From Spirochaetota bacterium (GTDB lineage: Bacteria > Spirochaetota > UBA4802 > JAFGDQ01), in assembly GCA_016932015.1 (NCBI GenBank), contig JAFGDQ010000001.1:1-64000 (forward strand): a DNA stretch of 64,000 nucleotides, read 5' to 3'. This document shows, in pieces, positions 9,112-17,328 of the stretch. A program made the position numbers and the translations under genes. How positions within the stretch are numbered: the stretch's first letter is position 1; each line of letters begins with the position of its first letter. Below the pieces are notes generated by a model, which was not told the DNA's origin, ran no database searches, and saw only the letters and a program-made list of their open reading frames with translations.

Positions 9112-10416
9112 TCAACACCTCGTAAGATACCTTGAACAAAACGGAATTGTTTTACCGTCTTTATAAACATGAAGGCTGCATCTTCTCAGGCGTTCAATAT
9201 CAAGAGTATAGGCATCCTGAAAAGCCATTGCCGTAATTGTAAAGCCGTGAGTTTTTACACGCTCAAGGAAAGTGTCCATGTCGCTGAAATCATTGCCGGG
9301 ATTGTCCTTCTTTATTGTCAGGGAAGGAATGCGTTTCCATCTTCTTGATACAAAATTACGGTTTTTAATGTGTTCGGCAGAATTGTCAGAAAAACAGCAT
9401 GAATTATCAGCACTGCTGCTTTTACGCGTAAGTTTTATCAGGCCTTCAGGCAGCACAACAAAATCTCCGTGAAAACCGCATCCCGGATGATCACATCGAG
9501 AAGGCAGAAAATCAGAGATCTTCAATCTGGCATCAGTCTGCTCTTCAATCGCGTACAGAACTTCAGGCAGTGTTATTCTGTCTTCATCTGCAGGCGGGTC
9601 AGGATATCGTCCGAAATAACTGACCGGCTGAAAATGAATGCCTCTGACCGCAGGAGAATTGTCCAGCCCGAATTTCACTATTTCACCAATATTATGATCA
9701 TTAACACCCGGTACCACTGTAGGAACAAGTGTCACACCAAGAAGTTCCTGAGAGCATGCTTCAATTGCTGATTTCTTTTCTGCAAAAAGCGGCTTTCCCC
9801 GCAGCTTTTCATAAATCGCGTCTTCTGTACCGTCAAACTGCATAAACACAAAAGAAAGTCCTGCGTCAGCAAGTTCTTTTGTATATGATCTGTCCCGGCC
9901 CAGCCTGATACCGTTTGAATTAAGCTGTATATTTTCGCAGCCTGCGTCTCTGGCTGCTGCGACAACATCAGGCAGGTCATCCCTGACAGTAGGTTCACCT
10001 CCTGACAAGTGAACAAATGTATTCCCCTTTTCAACAAGATGCTTAAAATATGTTTTAAGCTCTTCAACGGAAGGATCATCACACTCAAAACCGCTTTCAG
10101 CAAAACAGAAAGGACAGCTTAGATTGCACCGTCCGGTTATTTCTAACAGTACGCAGCATGTGCTTTGAAGATGTCCTGAGCATAATCCGCATGCATGAGG
10201 ACAATCCGGCATCTCTTTTTCATTCTCAGGTGGCCGGTAACTACCCCATTCCTCCATCGGAATATGACCGCCTCTCCACACAACAGCGGAAAAACTTCCG
10301 TGTTCGCTGCATGTTTTCTCAAGGAAATAATTATTCTGTTTTTTAACGATTACTGCCGGAATTTTCTTAAGGCATTCAGGACAAACGCTGTAAGTATTTC
10401 GAACTATGTTACTCAT
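9112..10416 (-). CDS. Radical SAM enzyme with extra cysteine-rich N-terminus (TrsS/Tes-like)
   Basis: Radical SAM protein of 434 residues. The catalytic cluster is CxxxCxxC at Cys97, Cys101, Cys104 (CNLSCPFC), followed by SGGEPTVRDD (SAM-binding GGE) and LNSNG. Ahead of it is an N-terminal metal-binding region: C12xxC15, C36xxHG, then C72xxxC76xxC79 and a vicinal C87-C88 pair. This layout, with later motifs MQFDGTEDAIYEKLRG and GIHFQP, is that of the MJ0619/tetraether-synthase (Tes) superfamily. From memory, the neighbourhood instead matches the radical SAM (seleno)protein TrsS. Additional cysteines cluster near the C-terminus (SCC, CSLH, PFC, TRC). The product is unknown. It lies 59 bp after the small CxxC gene and is the fourth gene of the operon. 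Confidence 0.85.
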   Translation of the reverse strand: MSNIVRNTYSVCPECLKKIPAVIVKKQNNYFLEKTCSEHGSFSAVVWRGGHIPMEEWGSYRPPENEKEMPDCPHACGLCSGHLQSTCCVLLEITGRCNLSCPFCFAESGFECDDPSVEELKTYFKHLVEKGNTFVHLSGGEPTVRDDLPDVVAAARDAGCENIQLNSNGIRLGRDRSYTKELADAGLSFVFMQFDGTEDAIYEKLRGKPLFAEKKSAIEACSQELLGVTLVPTVVPGVNDHNIGEIVKFGLDNSPAVRGIHFQPVSYFGRYPDPPADEDRITLPEVLYAIEEQTDARLKISDFLPSRCDHPGCGFHGDFVVLPEGLIKLTRKSSSADNSCCFSDNSAEHIKNRNFVSRRWKRIPSLTIKKDNPGNDFSDMDTFLERVKTHGFTITAMAFQDAYTLDIERLRRCSLHVYKDGKTIPFCSRYLTRC

Positions 10417-10475
10417 TCTTTTTATGTATTATAAAAAATTTACTATTCTGATACGGCCCCTATTGTCAACTTCAG

Positions 10476-10682
10476 TTACTTATCCTCCAGCTGCTCCTCA
10501 ACTTTAGCAATTCTGCCTTCAGCAAGTTCTTTTGGAATCAATACCTTCCCGCACTGCGGGCATGTGTATACATCGTGTGAAAAAGAATGTCCCTGATATG
10601 AAAAAACCGTTTTTTTAAGTACCAGCTCTTTCATGCATTTCCCGCATTTCCATTTTTTTTCATCAGTACTCAATTTTATCAC
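10476..10682 (-). CDS. Small double-CxxC zinc-ribbon/redox protein (DVU_1557-like)
   Basis: A 68-residue protein with two CxxC knuckles: CGKC at 13-16 and CPQC at 41-44. This is the spacing of a rubredoxin-like or zinc-ribbon domain. It begins inside the stop codon of the upstream gene (4-bp ATGA overlap at 10679-10682), so translation of the two is coupled and a physical partnership is likely. Role inferred from context: electron carrier or assembly factor for the hydroxylase operon. I do not recognise a specific biochemical function. Confidence 0.8.
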   Translation of the reverse strand: MIKLSTDEKKWKCGKCMKELVLKKTVFSYQGHSFSHDVYTCPQCGKVLIPKELAEGRIAKVEEQLEDK

Positions 10683-12985
10683 CTGTCCTTATGAAAGCGC
10701 ATACGATGATAATATACGCTGAAAATTTCATAAACTTCAGGGGAGACAGTTTTATACTGTACCCAGTAAGTAACTACAGGTTTCACAAGGCTGCAAAGAT
10801 TCATTCTCCCGCTTTCATCAATAAACTTGTCGCCGAAGCTTTCTGCAAGAAATATTGCCTCCTTCAGATCAGCTTCAGATATAAGCTTCTTTTCCATACT
10901 TTCCTGAATTTCCTCACTAATAATCAATTTTAATTCTTCCCATTCATAGGTCTCCGGATTAAAGTCTGTATTATGGTATTCTTTCATCAGTATTTTTTTA
11001 ACCTCAAGGCTGTTGTTTCTCTTCTTCTGAAGGCTCGGAACCTTTTGCTCCAAGTTAAGACCGAAAGCTATATCCAGTATATGAACGCATTGTTTATTCT
11101 TTGAAACAAAAACTTCCCTGCAGTTGGTACAGTATACTATATAGGGTTTTTCACTCGCTCCAATCCTGTTCTGTATTATCTCATTATACAATGAAGGATT
11201 CGCAACCTGCATATGTCCTCCGAATCCGCAGCACCGGTTTTTTTCCTTAAGTTCTTCAATTTCAATGCCTGACCTTACGGCAATTTTTCTGACACCGGAC
11301 TGCATGCCATCATCATACCTGGCCGCACATGGATCAAACACCGCAGCCTCAGGATATATTTTCAAAGAAACAATTCCTTCTTCGTCCGATAGAAGTTCAT
11401 AAAGCGAAACAAATTTTACTTCAGGAAGGAACATCCTGAAAACATGTTCACAACTGGCACAGGCAAAAATCAGAACCGGTCCCCCCATACTTTTCCAGGA
11501 ATCTCTTACTTTTTCCAGATTTTCATTCAGCCTGTCATCATCGCCGGCCCAGTAGGCTGGAACACCACAGCAATCCAGAATTATTCCGGCATCATATTTA
11601 TTATGTAAATATTCATACGCCTTAAGAACATGATCAGGATTTGATGCGCCAAGGCGGCAGCCCGGAAAAAATGCATAAGCAGCCTTTTCCTTTCCCTTTG
11701 GAGCAGAAGCAAAAAAGCCTTCTGTTGTTGCAAAATCCATTTCCCTTAACCAGAAATCATGCAGCGCGGCGGGATATTTCCCTGAATTTAATCGACTAAC
11801 GCGGGAGAACTGAAGCAGTGCACCAATATCAACATCTTCAGGACATATTGATTTACAGTACCCGCAAATATTGCATGAATATGTCTCTCTTGTAAGAGTC
11901 CGGCTTGCCAGTGTTGAGCTTCCGGCATCTGTAAACACATCGCTTGCGATCCTTTTGGGTTTTTTATTAAAAAGTTTCAGCATTTCACAGGCATCAATGC
12001 ATTTTTCGCAGTCACATTGAAGACACCGTCCGGCCTCCTGCTTTGCCTCCTCTTCGGTATAACCGTCATCAAGCGACGCTTTTATAATCGGAGAAGAAAC
12101 AGCATCCGAATGGTCAAGATATCTTCCGCAGTTTATCCGGTCAAAACTGTGTGCAGTAAATGCTTTACCAGTCTGTAAAAATACTTCCATTGTCCTGGAT
12201 AATTCAATCCCGTGCGAGATAGCTTCCATTAAAGAAACACCGCACAACATTCCGCCCATGAATACTTTCGGACTGGATGTTGTAAGAAGTTCGGAATCCC
12301 AGCTGTCAATAAGCCCGAATGATTCCCCCCCTGCTCCGGTAGCAATATATACGGCATCAAAATCATTTAATTCATCCAGTGATTTGATTTCCGTATTATA
12401 CTTGAATTCTACATTATCAATGACAGAAAACTGAAGAGCAATATCGTCGTCAAAATCCTTAAAGGAAGCGTGACGTCCGGAACTGTCAGTTTCGGTAGAA
12501 AAATTACCGCCTTCGGTACCAAGACGACCGGTTTCAGCATGAAGGCGACCGCCCCAACCATTCTCTTTTTCAAAAACAGTTACAGAATATTTTTTATGCG
12601 AAAGATTCAATGCGCAGGATAATCCTGACACCCCTGCTCCAATCACCGCAACGGATTTGGTTTTCGGGGGAATGAAGTACGATTCGGGTTTCCGGTTATT
12701 TGCGTATTTAATAACAGCAGATTCAATTTCAGGCAAATCAATTGCCTCATCCCCAATTATTGTACGCTGGCAGCGACCCCTGCACGGAGCATCACAAAGA
12801 GCAGCAACAATAACCGGGAACATTACAGCATTTCTGAGTTCCTTATACGCAGCATTCCATCTGCCTTTCGCAGTTTTGCTCAGAAAAGAACGCATATCAA
12901 GATGAAAAGGGCACGCACAGGAACACGAAGCCGGCTCCCCGTTAATGCACCGTTCAGTAAATCTGGTTGCATCTTCCATTTTCAT
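10679..12985 (-). CDS. FAD / Fe-S dicluster / HdrB-like electron-transfer fusion protein (DVU_1558-like)
   Basis: Multidomain redox protein of 768 residues, second in the operon. In order: a GltD-type N-terminal cluster domain (C21, C23, C25, C64, C68, C72), an FAD Rossmann fold (GAGVSGL, 116-122, ending in VFMGGM at 241-246), a ferredoxin-like two-cluster segment (C321xxCxCxxC...C333 and C371xxCxxC...C381P), two CCG domains as in heterodisulfide-reductase HdrB (C443, C472-C473, C509, C512; C553, C585-C586, C619, C622), and a helical C-terminus. Only about 20 residues separate the two FAD motifs, so the usual NAD(P)H domain of GltD-like proteins is missing. The CCG cysteines suggest noncubane [4Fe-4S] centres. 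Likely role: electron acceptor for the hydroxylase. A start at the third codon (Met) is also possible. Confidence 0.82.
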   Translation of the reverse strand: MKMEDATRFTERCINGEPASCSCACPFHLDMRSFLSKTAKGRWNAAYKELRNAVMFPVIVAALCDAPCRGRCQRTIIGDEAIDLPEIESAVIKYANNRKPESYFIPPKTKSVAVIGAGVSGLSCALNLSHKKYSVTVFEKENGWGGRLHAETGRLGTEGGNFSTETDSSGRHASFKDFDDDIALQFSVIDNVEFKYNTEIKSLDELNDFDAVYIATGAGGESFGLIDSWDSELLTTSSPKVFMGGMLCGVSLMEAISHGIELSRTMEVFLQTGKAFTAHSFDRINCGRYLDHSDAVSSPIIKASLDDGYTEEEAKQEAGRCLQCDCEKCIDACEMLKLFNKKPKRIASDVFTDAGSSTLASRTLTRETYSCNICGYCKSICPEDVDIGALLQFSRVSRLNSGKYPAALHDFWLREMDFATTEGFFASAPKGKEKAAYAFFPGCRLGASNPDHVLKAYEYLHNKYDAGIILDCCGVPAYWAGDDDRLNENLEKVRDSWKSMGGPVLIFACASCEHVFRMFLPEVKFVSLYELLSDEEGIVSLKIYPEAAVFDPCAARYDDGMQSGVRKIAVRSGIEIEELKEKNRCCGFGGHMQVANPSLYNEIIQNRIGASEKPYIVYCTNCREVFVSKNKQCVHILDIAFGLNLEQKVPSLQKKRNNSLEVKKILMKEYHNTDFNPETYEWEELKLIISEEIQESMEKKLISEADLKEAIFLAESFGDKFIDESGRMNLCSLVKPVVTYWVQYKTVSPEVYEIFSVYYHRMRFHKDR

Positions 12986-13058
12986 GATAGCTATCTTTCC
13001 ATGTATTTATAAAATATTCTTAAAAAATACTTTGTTGTATAAAATATAATCACTTGTC

Positions 13059-13172
13059 TCTCGCAAAGACACCAGGGCGCAAAGAAAAAATTCTTAAGTT
13101 GTTATTTATATCAGCTGCCATTTAGTATTCCTTTGCCCTGTCGAGGCTTTGAGGATTGGCGTCTTTGCGAGA
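13059..13172. repeat. Imperfect 114-bp inverted-repeat element
   Basis: Outer ends are a perfect 12-bp inverted repeat: TCTCGCAAAGAC at 13059-13070 and its complement at 13161-13172, with partial similarity continuing inward (ACCA/GCCA, CGCAAAG-type words). Repeats of the form CTCGCAAAGACGCCAAGGCGCAAAG are, from memory, scattered through many bacterial genomes as non-coding miniature elements. It has no ORF. It occupies most of the 320-bp gap between the hydroxylase gene and the FAD/HdrB gene and would be transcribed as part of the operon. Confidence 0.6.
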
Positions 13173-13241
13173 ATTAAAAACATCTCAAATTTTAATCAAA
13201 AGAATTTTTTGTAAATTCAAATTATTTGTATATAACACAAA

Positions 13242-13259
13242 GCGCGCTGAAAAGCGCGC
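13242..13259 (-). terminator. GC-rich hairpin downstream of the hydroxylase gene
   Basis: A 7-bp stem AGCGCGC/GCGCGCT closed by a 4-nt loop, 47 bp past the hydroxylase stop codon. The T-run after it on the minus strand is weak, so it may stabilise the 3' end or partly attenuate transcription into the downstream genes rather than stop it. Confidence 0.4.
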
Positions 13260-13305
13260 CCTGTATTAATAAACATTAAATTCCAATAGCACTAAAAGGT
13301 AATTT

Positions 13306-16155
13306 CTACTCCGGAGGTCCCATATGGATCGGATTGGCTTTAATAAACTCAAGCTCTTCCTCGAATTCTGAACCCAGGAAGTATTTTGGCGGAGTTAGGT
13401 CCTTGCCTGCCTTCCTGGCTTCAAGAGCAGCTTTAACCTTATCAGGTGTAGCTGGAAGATCAAAAACTCTGACACCGCACGCATTATTCATTGCGTTGAT
13501 CACAGCCATGTGTCCGGAAGATTGATAACACTCTGAACAGCCACAGGATCCGTGAGGTCCGTTAGGACGCGGATTTTCAACAAATATCAGATTGATATCA
13601 TCAGGAATAACATCAATCGTCGGAATTCCGCAGCCAACCATATTGCCGTGCCTATCTTCAGCATTGTAGTCTTCACTGAGAGCAAAACCAATGCTGTGTG
13701 ACAGCCCGCCGTATGCCTGGCCTTCAACTGACAGTCTGTTTCCAAGAACTCCGACATCTGAAACGCATGTGTATCTTAATACCTTTGTTTTACCTGTCTC
13801 TGTATCAACTTCAACAAGCGCGACATTTACACAATACATATAAGTCGGGTTCTTCTCGCCTTTTCCTTCATTAGGATCAACTCCTGGAGGCAGACCAAGA
13901 TCAAACTGATCATAATGGCCTATGTATTTAGTCGGAATTCCTTCCTTCTGCATTTCTTCATAAGTTCTGTAAGAACCGTCCGGTTTACGCATAGCATCCA
14001 TGAGTTTATTGCCCGCATCAATCGTCGCATTTCCGGCCATATAATGGCAGCGGCTGGCAGCGGCGAGTCCTGTATCAGGACAGGTTTTGCTGTCATTCAT
14101 AATAAGCTTAACCTGACCCGCTTTTATGCCCATAGGCTCCAGAGCTTTAACTGCATGAACGAGAGCTCCGATATCACCGCCCTGTCCGACATCTTCCCAT
14201 GTATTATAATGGGTAAATGTCCCGTCAGGATTTAGCTCAAGCGCAACTTCAGCCTGGTCAAAACAGCCTACCGTGATCAGGAAGCCTCCCATACTCATAC
14301 CGACTCCTACATTCCTGCCAGCTTTTTTTGCCGCTTCAGCTTCTTTTTTATACTCTTCATAGGCAGGTTTTGCCTTTTCAAGGAGTTCGGGATAAACATA
14401 ATCATGATAAGGCATGCTGTTAATAGTCAGGTCACCTTTCCGGGCTGCATTCTTGTAGCGAAATTCCCACGGATCCATGCCAACTTTTTCAGCTGCCATA
14501 TCAATCAGAGCTTCAGTGGTAGTGTAAACCTGCGGTGCTCCGAATCCGCGGTAAGGAGCGCAGAACGCGTTGTTGGTGGAAGCGCCGCGGGCAAGAGCTT
14601 TAAAATTGGGAATATTGTATCCATGGAAACCTACAGTAATAAGGTTGTTAAAAATTTTGCTTCCCAGGTTTCCATAGGCTCCGTGGTCAAGACCTATATC
14701 ATATTCAGCGCCGAGTATTTTTCCGTCTTTATCAACTGCAATCCGGCCGTTTGTAAAAGTAGCCGATCTTTTACCTGTCATGTGATTGAATTGTTCATAA
14801 GTTAATGTAAGTGTACAGGGTATGCCCAGATTCTGCACAGCAGTAACTACTAACGCAAAAGTATTCGCGTAAACGGAATATCCGAAAGATCCTCCTACAG
14901 GATTCATGATAACCCTGAGTTCATCCATCTTAAGGCCGCATGCCATTGTTATTGCTTCCATGCCTTCTGTAATAGCCTGGGCTTTACACTGAAGTGTAAT
15001 CAGGCCGTCAGTTCCCATATAACCCTGAACTACATCAGGTTCAATAGGAAGATGAGGCTCATGCTGAGAATGGAAACTTCCTTCTGCGGTAAATTCAGCT
15101 TCTTCAAAAATTTCCGCTGTATCCCGGCCTTTATAAACCGGCTGCTCCATATAAAAGTTAGGCAAAGTATCATGAATCTGAACAGCATTCGGTATAACAG
15201 TTTCAGGAAATGACATGTACGCCGGCAGAATTTCAAGATTCTGTTTCACTTTTGCGGCTGCTGCACGGGCATGTTCCTGAGTGTCAGCTGCTACAAGAGC
15301 CACACAGTCACCGCGTTTTTTAATCTTTTTGCCCGCAATTACAGGAAAATCAGTGACACCCTGTCCTTTAAGACGCGGTACAACCGGAGGTCCTTCAAGA
15401 TTATTAGAACCTTTAACATCTTTAGCTGTCATAATCTTGTATACACCGGGCATTGTTTCAGCTTCTTTGGTATCAATGCTGATTATATTCGCATGAGGCA
15501 CCTCGGATATTACAACTGCGAGATGTGCAGTGCCTTCAGGCATTTTAAGCTTCAGGTCATCACCGTAATCTGTAAGACCTGTAACTTTAGCAAGAGCGGA
15601 AGGCCTTGGATGTTTTGACCCGTAAATATCCTTCTCTCCTTCAAAGTCATATGTTATGTCATCCATTGTGGCTTCACCGCGCATAACCCTTGCAGCTTCC
15701 ATAACTGCATCAACTATGGGCTTGTATCCTGTACAGCGGCAGACATTTTTGTGTTTACCGAACCATTCGCGGACTTCTTCACGTGTCGGGCTCAGGTTCT
15801 GCTGAAGTAAAGCATAAGCAGAAATTATAAAACCGGGAGAACAGAACCCGCACTGAACACCGCCGTATGTAATCCATGCCTGCTGAATCGGATGAATATT
15901 CTGCGGTGTACCAATACCTTCAATGGTTGTTATAGTGCTGTATTCCGGAACATTCTTCATTTTTTTTGTACATGAGCGAACGACTTTCCCGTCCATAACA
16001 ATGGAACAGGCACCGCAAACACCGGTCCCGCATCCGATTTTTGTACCAGTCAGCCCCATCCTGCGGAGAACCTCTGCAAGGTTATCCTTTTCAGGATTAC
16101 AAACAACAGCTCTTTCTACGCCGTTTATTATCAATACCAGTCTTGTTAAATTCAT
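13306..16155 (-). CDS. Molybdenum hydroxylase, aldehyde-oxidoreductase (MOP) type
   Basis: Large cytoplasmic molybdoenzyme of 949 residues, first gene of the operon. It has the same order as Desulfovibrio aldehyde oxidoreductase. The plant-type [2Fe-2S] domain has C42, C47, C50, C62. The second [2Fe-2S] domain has C102, C105, C139, C141 (CRCTGY). The two molybdopterin domains follow, with GGSFGY, PYRGFGAPQ, VGQGGDIG and MAGNA. There is no FAD domain, as in MOP. The Glu expected to activate water aligns with Glu875, but the usual GVGE context reads GSCGCSEC, a cysteine-rich active-site loop. Substrate unknown: an aldehyde or N-heterocycle is typical. Electrons would leave via the Fe-S clusters to the next operon product. 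The 450 bp upstream separate it from a divergent gene; a TTGACA box at 16327-16332 on the minus strand is a weak promoter candidate. Confidence 0.9.
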   Translation of the reverse strand: MNLTRLVLIINGVERAVVCNPEKDNLAEVLRRMGLTGTKIGCGTGVCGACSIVMDGKVVRSCTKKMKNVPEYSTITTIEGIGTPQNIHPIQQAWITYGGVQCGFCSPGFIISAYALLQQNLSPTREEVREWFGKHKNVCRCTGYKPIVDAVMEAARVMRGEATMDDITYDFEGEKDIYGSKHPRPSALAKVTGLTDYGDDLKLKMPEGTAHLAVVISEVPHANIISIDTKEAETMPGVYKIMTAKDVKGSNNLEGPPVVPRLKGQGVTDFPVIAGKKIKKRGDCVALVAADTQEHARAAAAKVKQNLEILPAYMSFPETVIPNAVQIHDTLPNFYMEQPVYKGRDTAEIFEEAEFTAEGSFHSQHEPHLPIEPDVVQGYMGTDGLITLQCKAQAITEGMEAITMACGLKMDELRVIMNPVGGSFGYSVYANTFALVVTAVQNLGIPCTLTLTYEQFNHMTGKRSATFTNGRIAVDKDGKILGAEYDIGLDHGAYGNLGSKIFNNLITVGFHGYNIPNFKALARGASTNNAFCAPYRGFGAPQVYTTTEALIDMAAEKVGMDPWEFRYKNAARKGDLTINSMPYHDYVYPELLEKAKPAYEEYKKEAEAAKKAGRNVGVGMSMGGFLITVGCFDQAEVALELNPDGTFTHYNTWEDVGQGGDIGALVHAVKALEPMGIKAGQVKLIMNDSKTCPDTGLAAASRCHYMAGNATIDAGNKLMDAMRKPDGSYRTYEEMQKEGIPTKYIGHYDQFDLGLPPGVDPNEGKGEKNPTYMYCVNVALVEVDTETGKTKVLRYTCVSDVGVLGNRLSVEGQAYGGLSHSIGFALSEDYNAEDRHGNMVGCGIPTIDVIPDDINLIFVENPRPNGPHGSCGCSECYQSSGHMAVINAMNNACGVRVFDLPATPDKVKAALEARKAGKDLTPPKYFLGSEFEEELEFIKANPIHMGPPE

Positions 16156-16536
16156 GCTGTTATCCTTTTTTTAAATTTTATCATCACCATTCTGTGATGG
16201 CCTGTCACTTAGAGTATGGACAGGAAAAAGGGCAATGCCTAGAGTATTTGTAAAAAATATTTCATTTATACAACAATACTTTCAACTCTCATTACTCATT
16301 TAAATCACATATATTTTTTTATTTTTTGTCAAGCTATTCTAACTTTTTTACTGAATTAGTTAATTTTTATGATAATTTGTTAAAATATTTCTTTAAAAAA
16401 ATATATTGCAAATGGTATAAATTCATTTTAAGTCAGAAACTTAAAAATGGTAACTATGCTTTTTTATCTGAATAATACTATCGTAGTAAATCATTTATGA
16501 TTATTATACGTTCCTTTTCATTTTATTCTTAACTGA

Positions 16537-16580
16537 TTACCGGAGGAAAATCCATCCTATAATGGAATTTGTACCGGTAA
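16537..16580 (+). promoter_or_regulatory. Extended inverted repeat in the leader of the DUF5714-like gene
   Basis: A 44-nt imperfect hairpin: TTACCGG (16537-16543) pairs with CCGGTAA (16574-16580), then after a 3-by-3 internal loop AAAATCCAT pairs with ATGGAATTT (one mismatch) around a six-base loop. It lies 25 nt before the ATG at 16606 and contains the only strong GGAGG of the region (16542-16546). It could be an operator or an RNA element controlling translation. No known riboswitch class is recognised. Confidence 0.4.
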
Positions 16581-16609
16581 AATTTAAATATTATAAAAAT
16601 AGTAAATGA
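16562..16609 (+). CDS. Possible 15-codon leader peptide
   Basis: An ATG at 16562 opens a 15-codon frame whose TGA overlaps the ATG of the next gene (ATGA at 16606-16609). A GGAGG lies 15 nt upstream, which is long for efficient initiation. The following gene has no Shine-Dalgarno of its own, so translational coupling through this short frame would explain how it is read. The peptide has no recognisable similarity. Real translation is unproven. Confidence 0.25.
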   Translation: MEFVPVKFKYYKNSK

Positions 16610-17328
16610 ATAATAAAAACTGCTGTGAAAATATTAACTATATTTCCGGATGTATGGTCTGCGGCCGTGAATTATATTACACTCCTGACAAGACTTTAAG
16701 AGCCAATTGTTTTTACTGCGGGAAGGAAGATATTACCAATGTATTTTGCCTGGAAGGGCATTATGTTTGCGATGAATGCCACAGAAAAGATATTTCTGAA
16801 TTAGTTGAGCTTGAATGTAATAACAGCGATCTTACGGATCCGCTTGAACTTGCTTTAAGGATTTTCGACCTTCCGAAACTGCACATGCACGGTCCAGAAT
16901 ACCACTGTATTGTTCCGGCAGTACTGGTTACTGCATACTTTAACAGTATAAGTAAAAAAAACAGTCCCGCAATCAGAGAAGCTATCAATCGCGGAAAAGC
17001 GATATTCGGCGGTATATGCGGAACACATGGAGCGTGCGGTGCCTGTATCGGTATCGGAATCGCTTATTCAATTATTCATCAGGTAACACCATATTCTAAA
17101 AAAGAAAGAGGAAATGCAAACAGAATGACCGCTCTTGCCCTTACAGATATCAGCCGCCATAAAGGCCCCCGCTGCTGTAAAAGAGACTCCATAACAGCTA
17201 TTGAGACTGCAGTGAAACATTTCGGATGCTTTTCAAATTCAGGAAAGACCGGCTATATATGTATACAATACGCGGATAATGATATGTGCATCAGGAACAA
17301 ATGTCCCTATTATCCGGAAAGAAACTAA
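16606..17328 (+). CDS. Cysteine-rich DUF5714-like protein
   Basis: A 240-residue soluble protein with an N-terminal treble of zinc-ribbon-like knuckles (CMVC, CFYC, CLEGHYVCDEC) and a core with HMHGPEYHCIVPAVL (about 91-105) and GGICGTHGACGACIG near 137-151, then RCCKR and a C-terminal CIRNKCPYY. I recognise this as most like DUF5714, a family of unknown function that, from memory, turns up near TrsS-type radical SAM genes. It is transcribed divergently from the molybdenum hydroxylase operon with a shared 450-bp control region, which supports a joint role. The GTHGACGACIG motif suggests metal or Fe-S binding. Confidence 0.7.
   Translation: MNNKNCCENINYISGCMVCGRELYYTPDKTLRANCFYCGKEDITNVFCLEGHYVCDECHRKDISELVELECNNSDLTDPLELALRIFDLPKLHMHGPEYHCIVPAVLVTAYFNSISKKNSPAIREAINRGKAIFGGICGTHGACGACIGIGIAYSIIHQVTPYSKKERGNANRMTALALTDISRHKGPRCCKRDSITAIETAVKHFGCFSNSGKTGYICIQYADNDMCIRNKCPYYPERN

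Noticed and set aside
9097-9114. Possible selenocysteine UGA at the end of the radical SAM gene (codon after ...TRC), with another stop four codons later
   Set aside because: Readthrough would add only four residues, the sequence just after the TGA folds into a trivial five-base-pair hairpin without a SECIS-like loop, and the selenocysteine sites I remember for such proteins are elsewhere.
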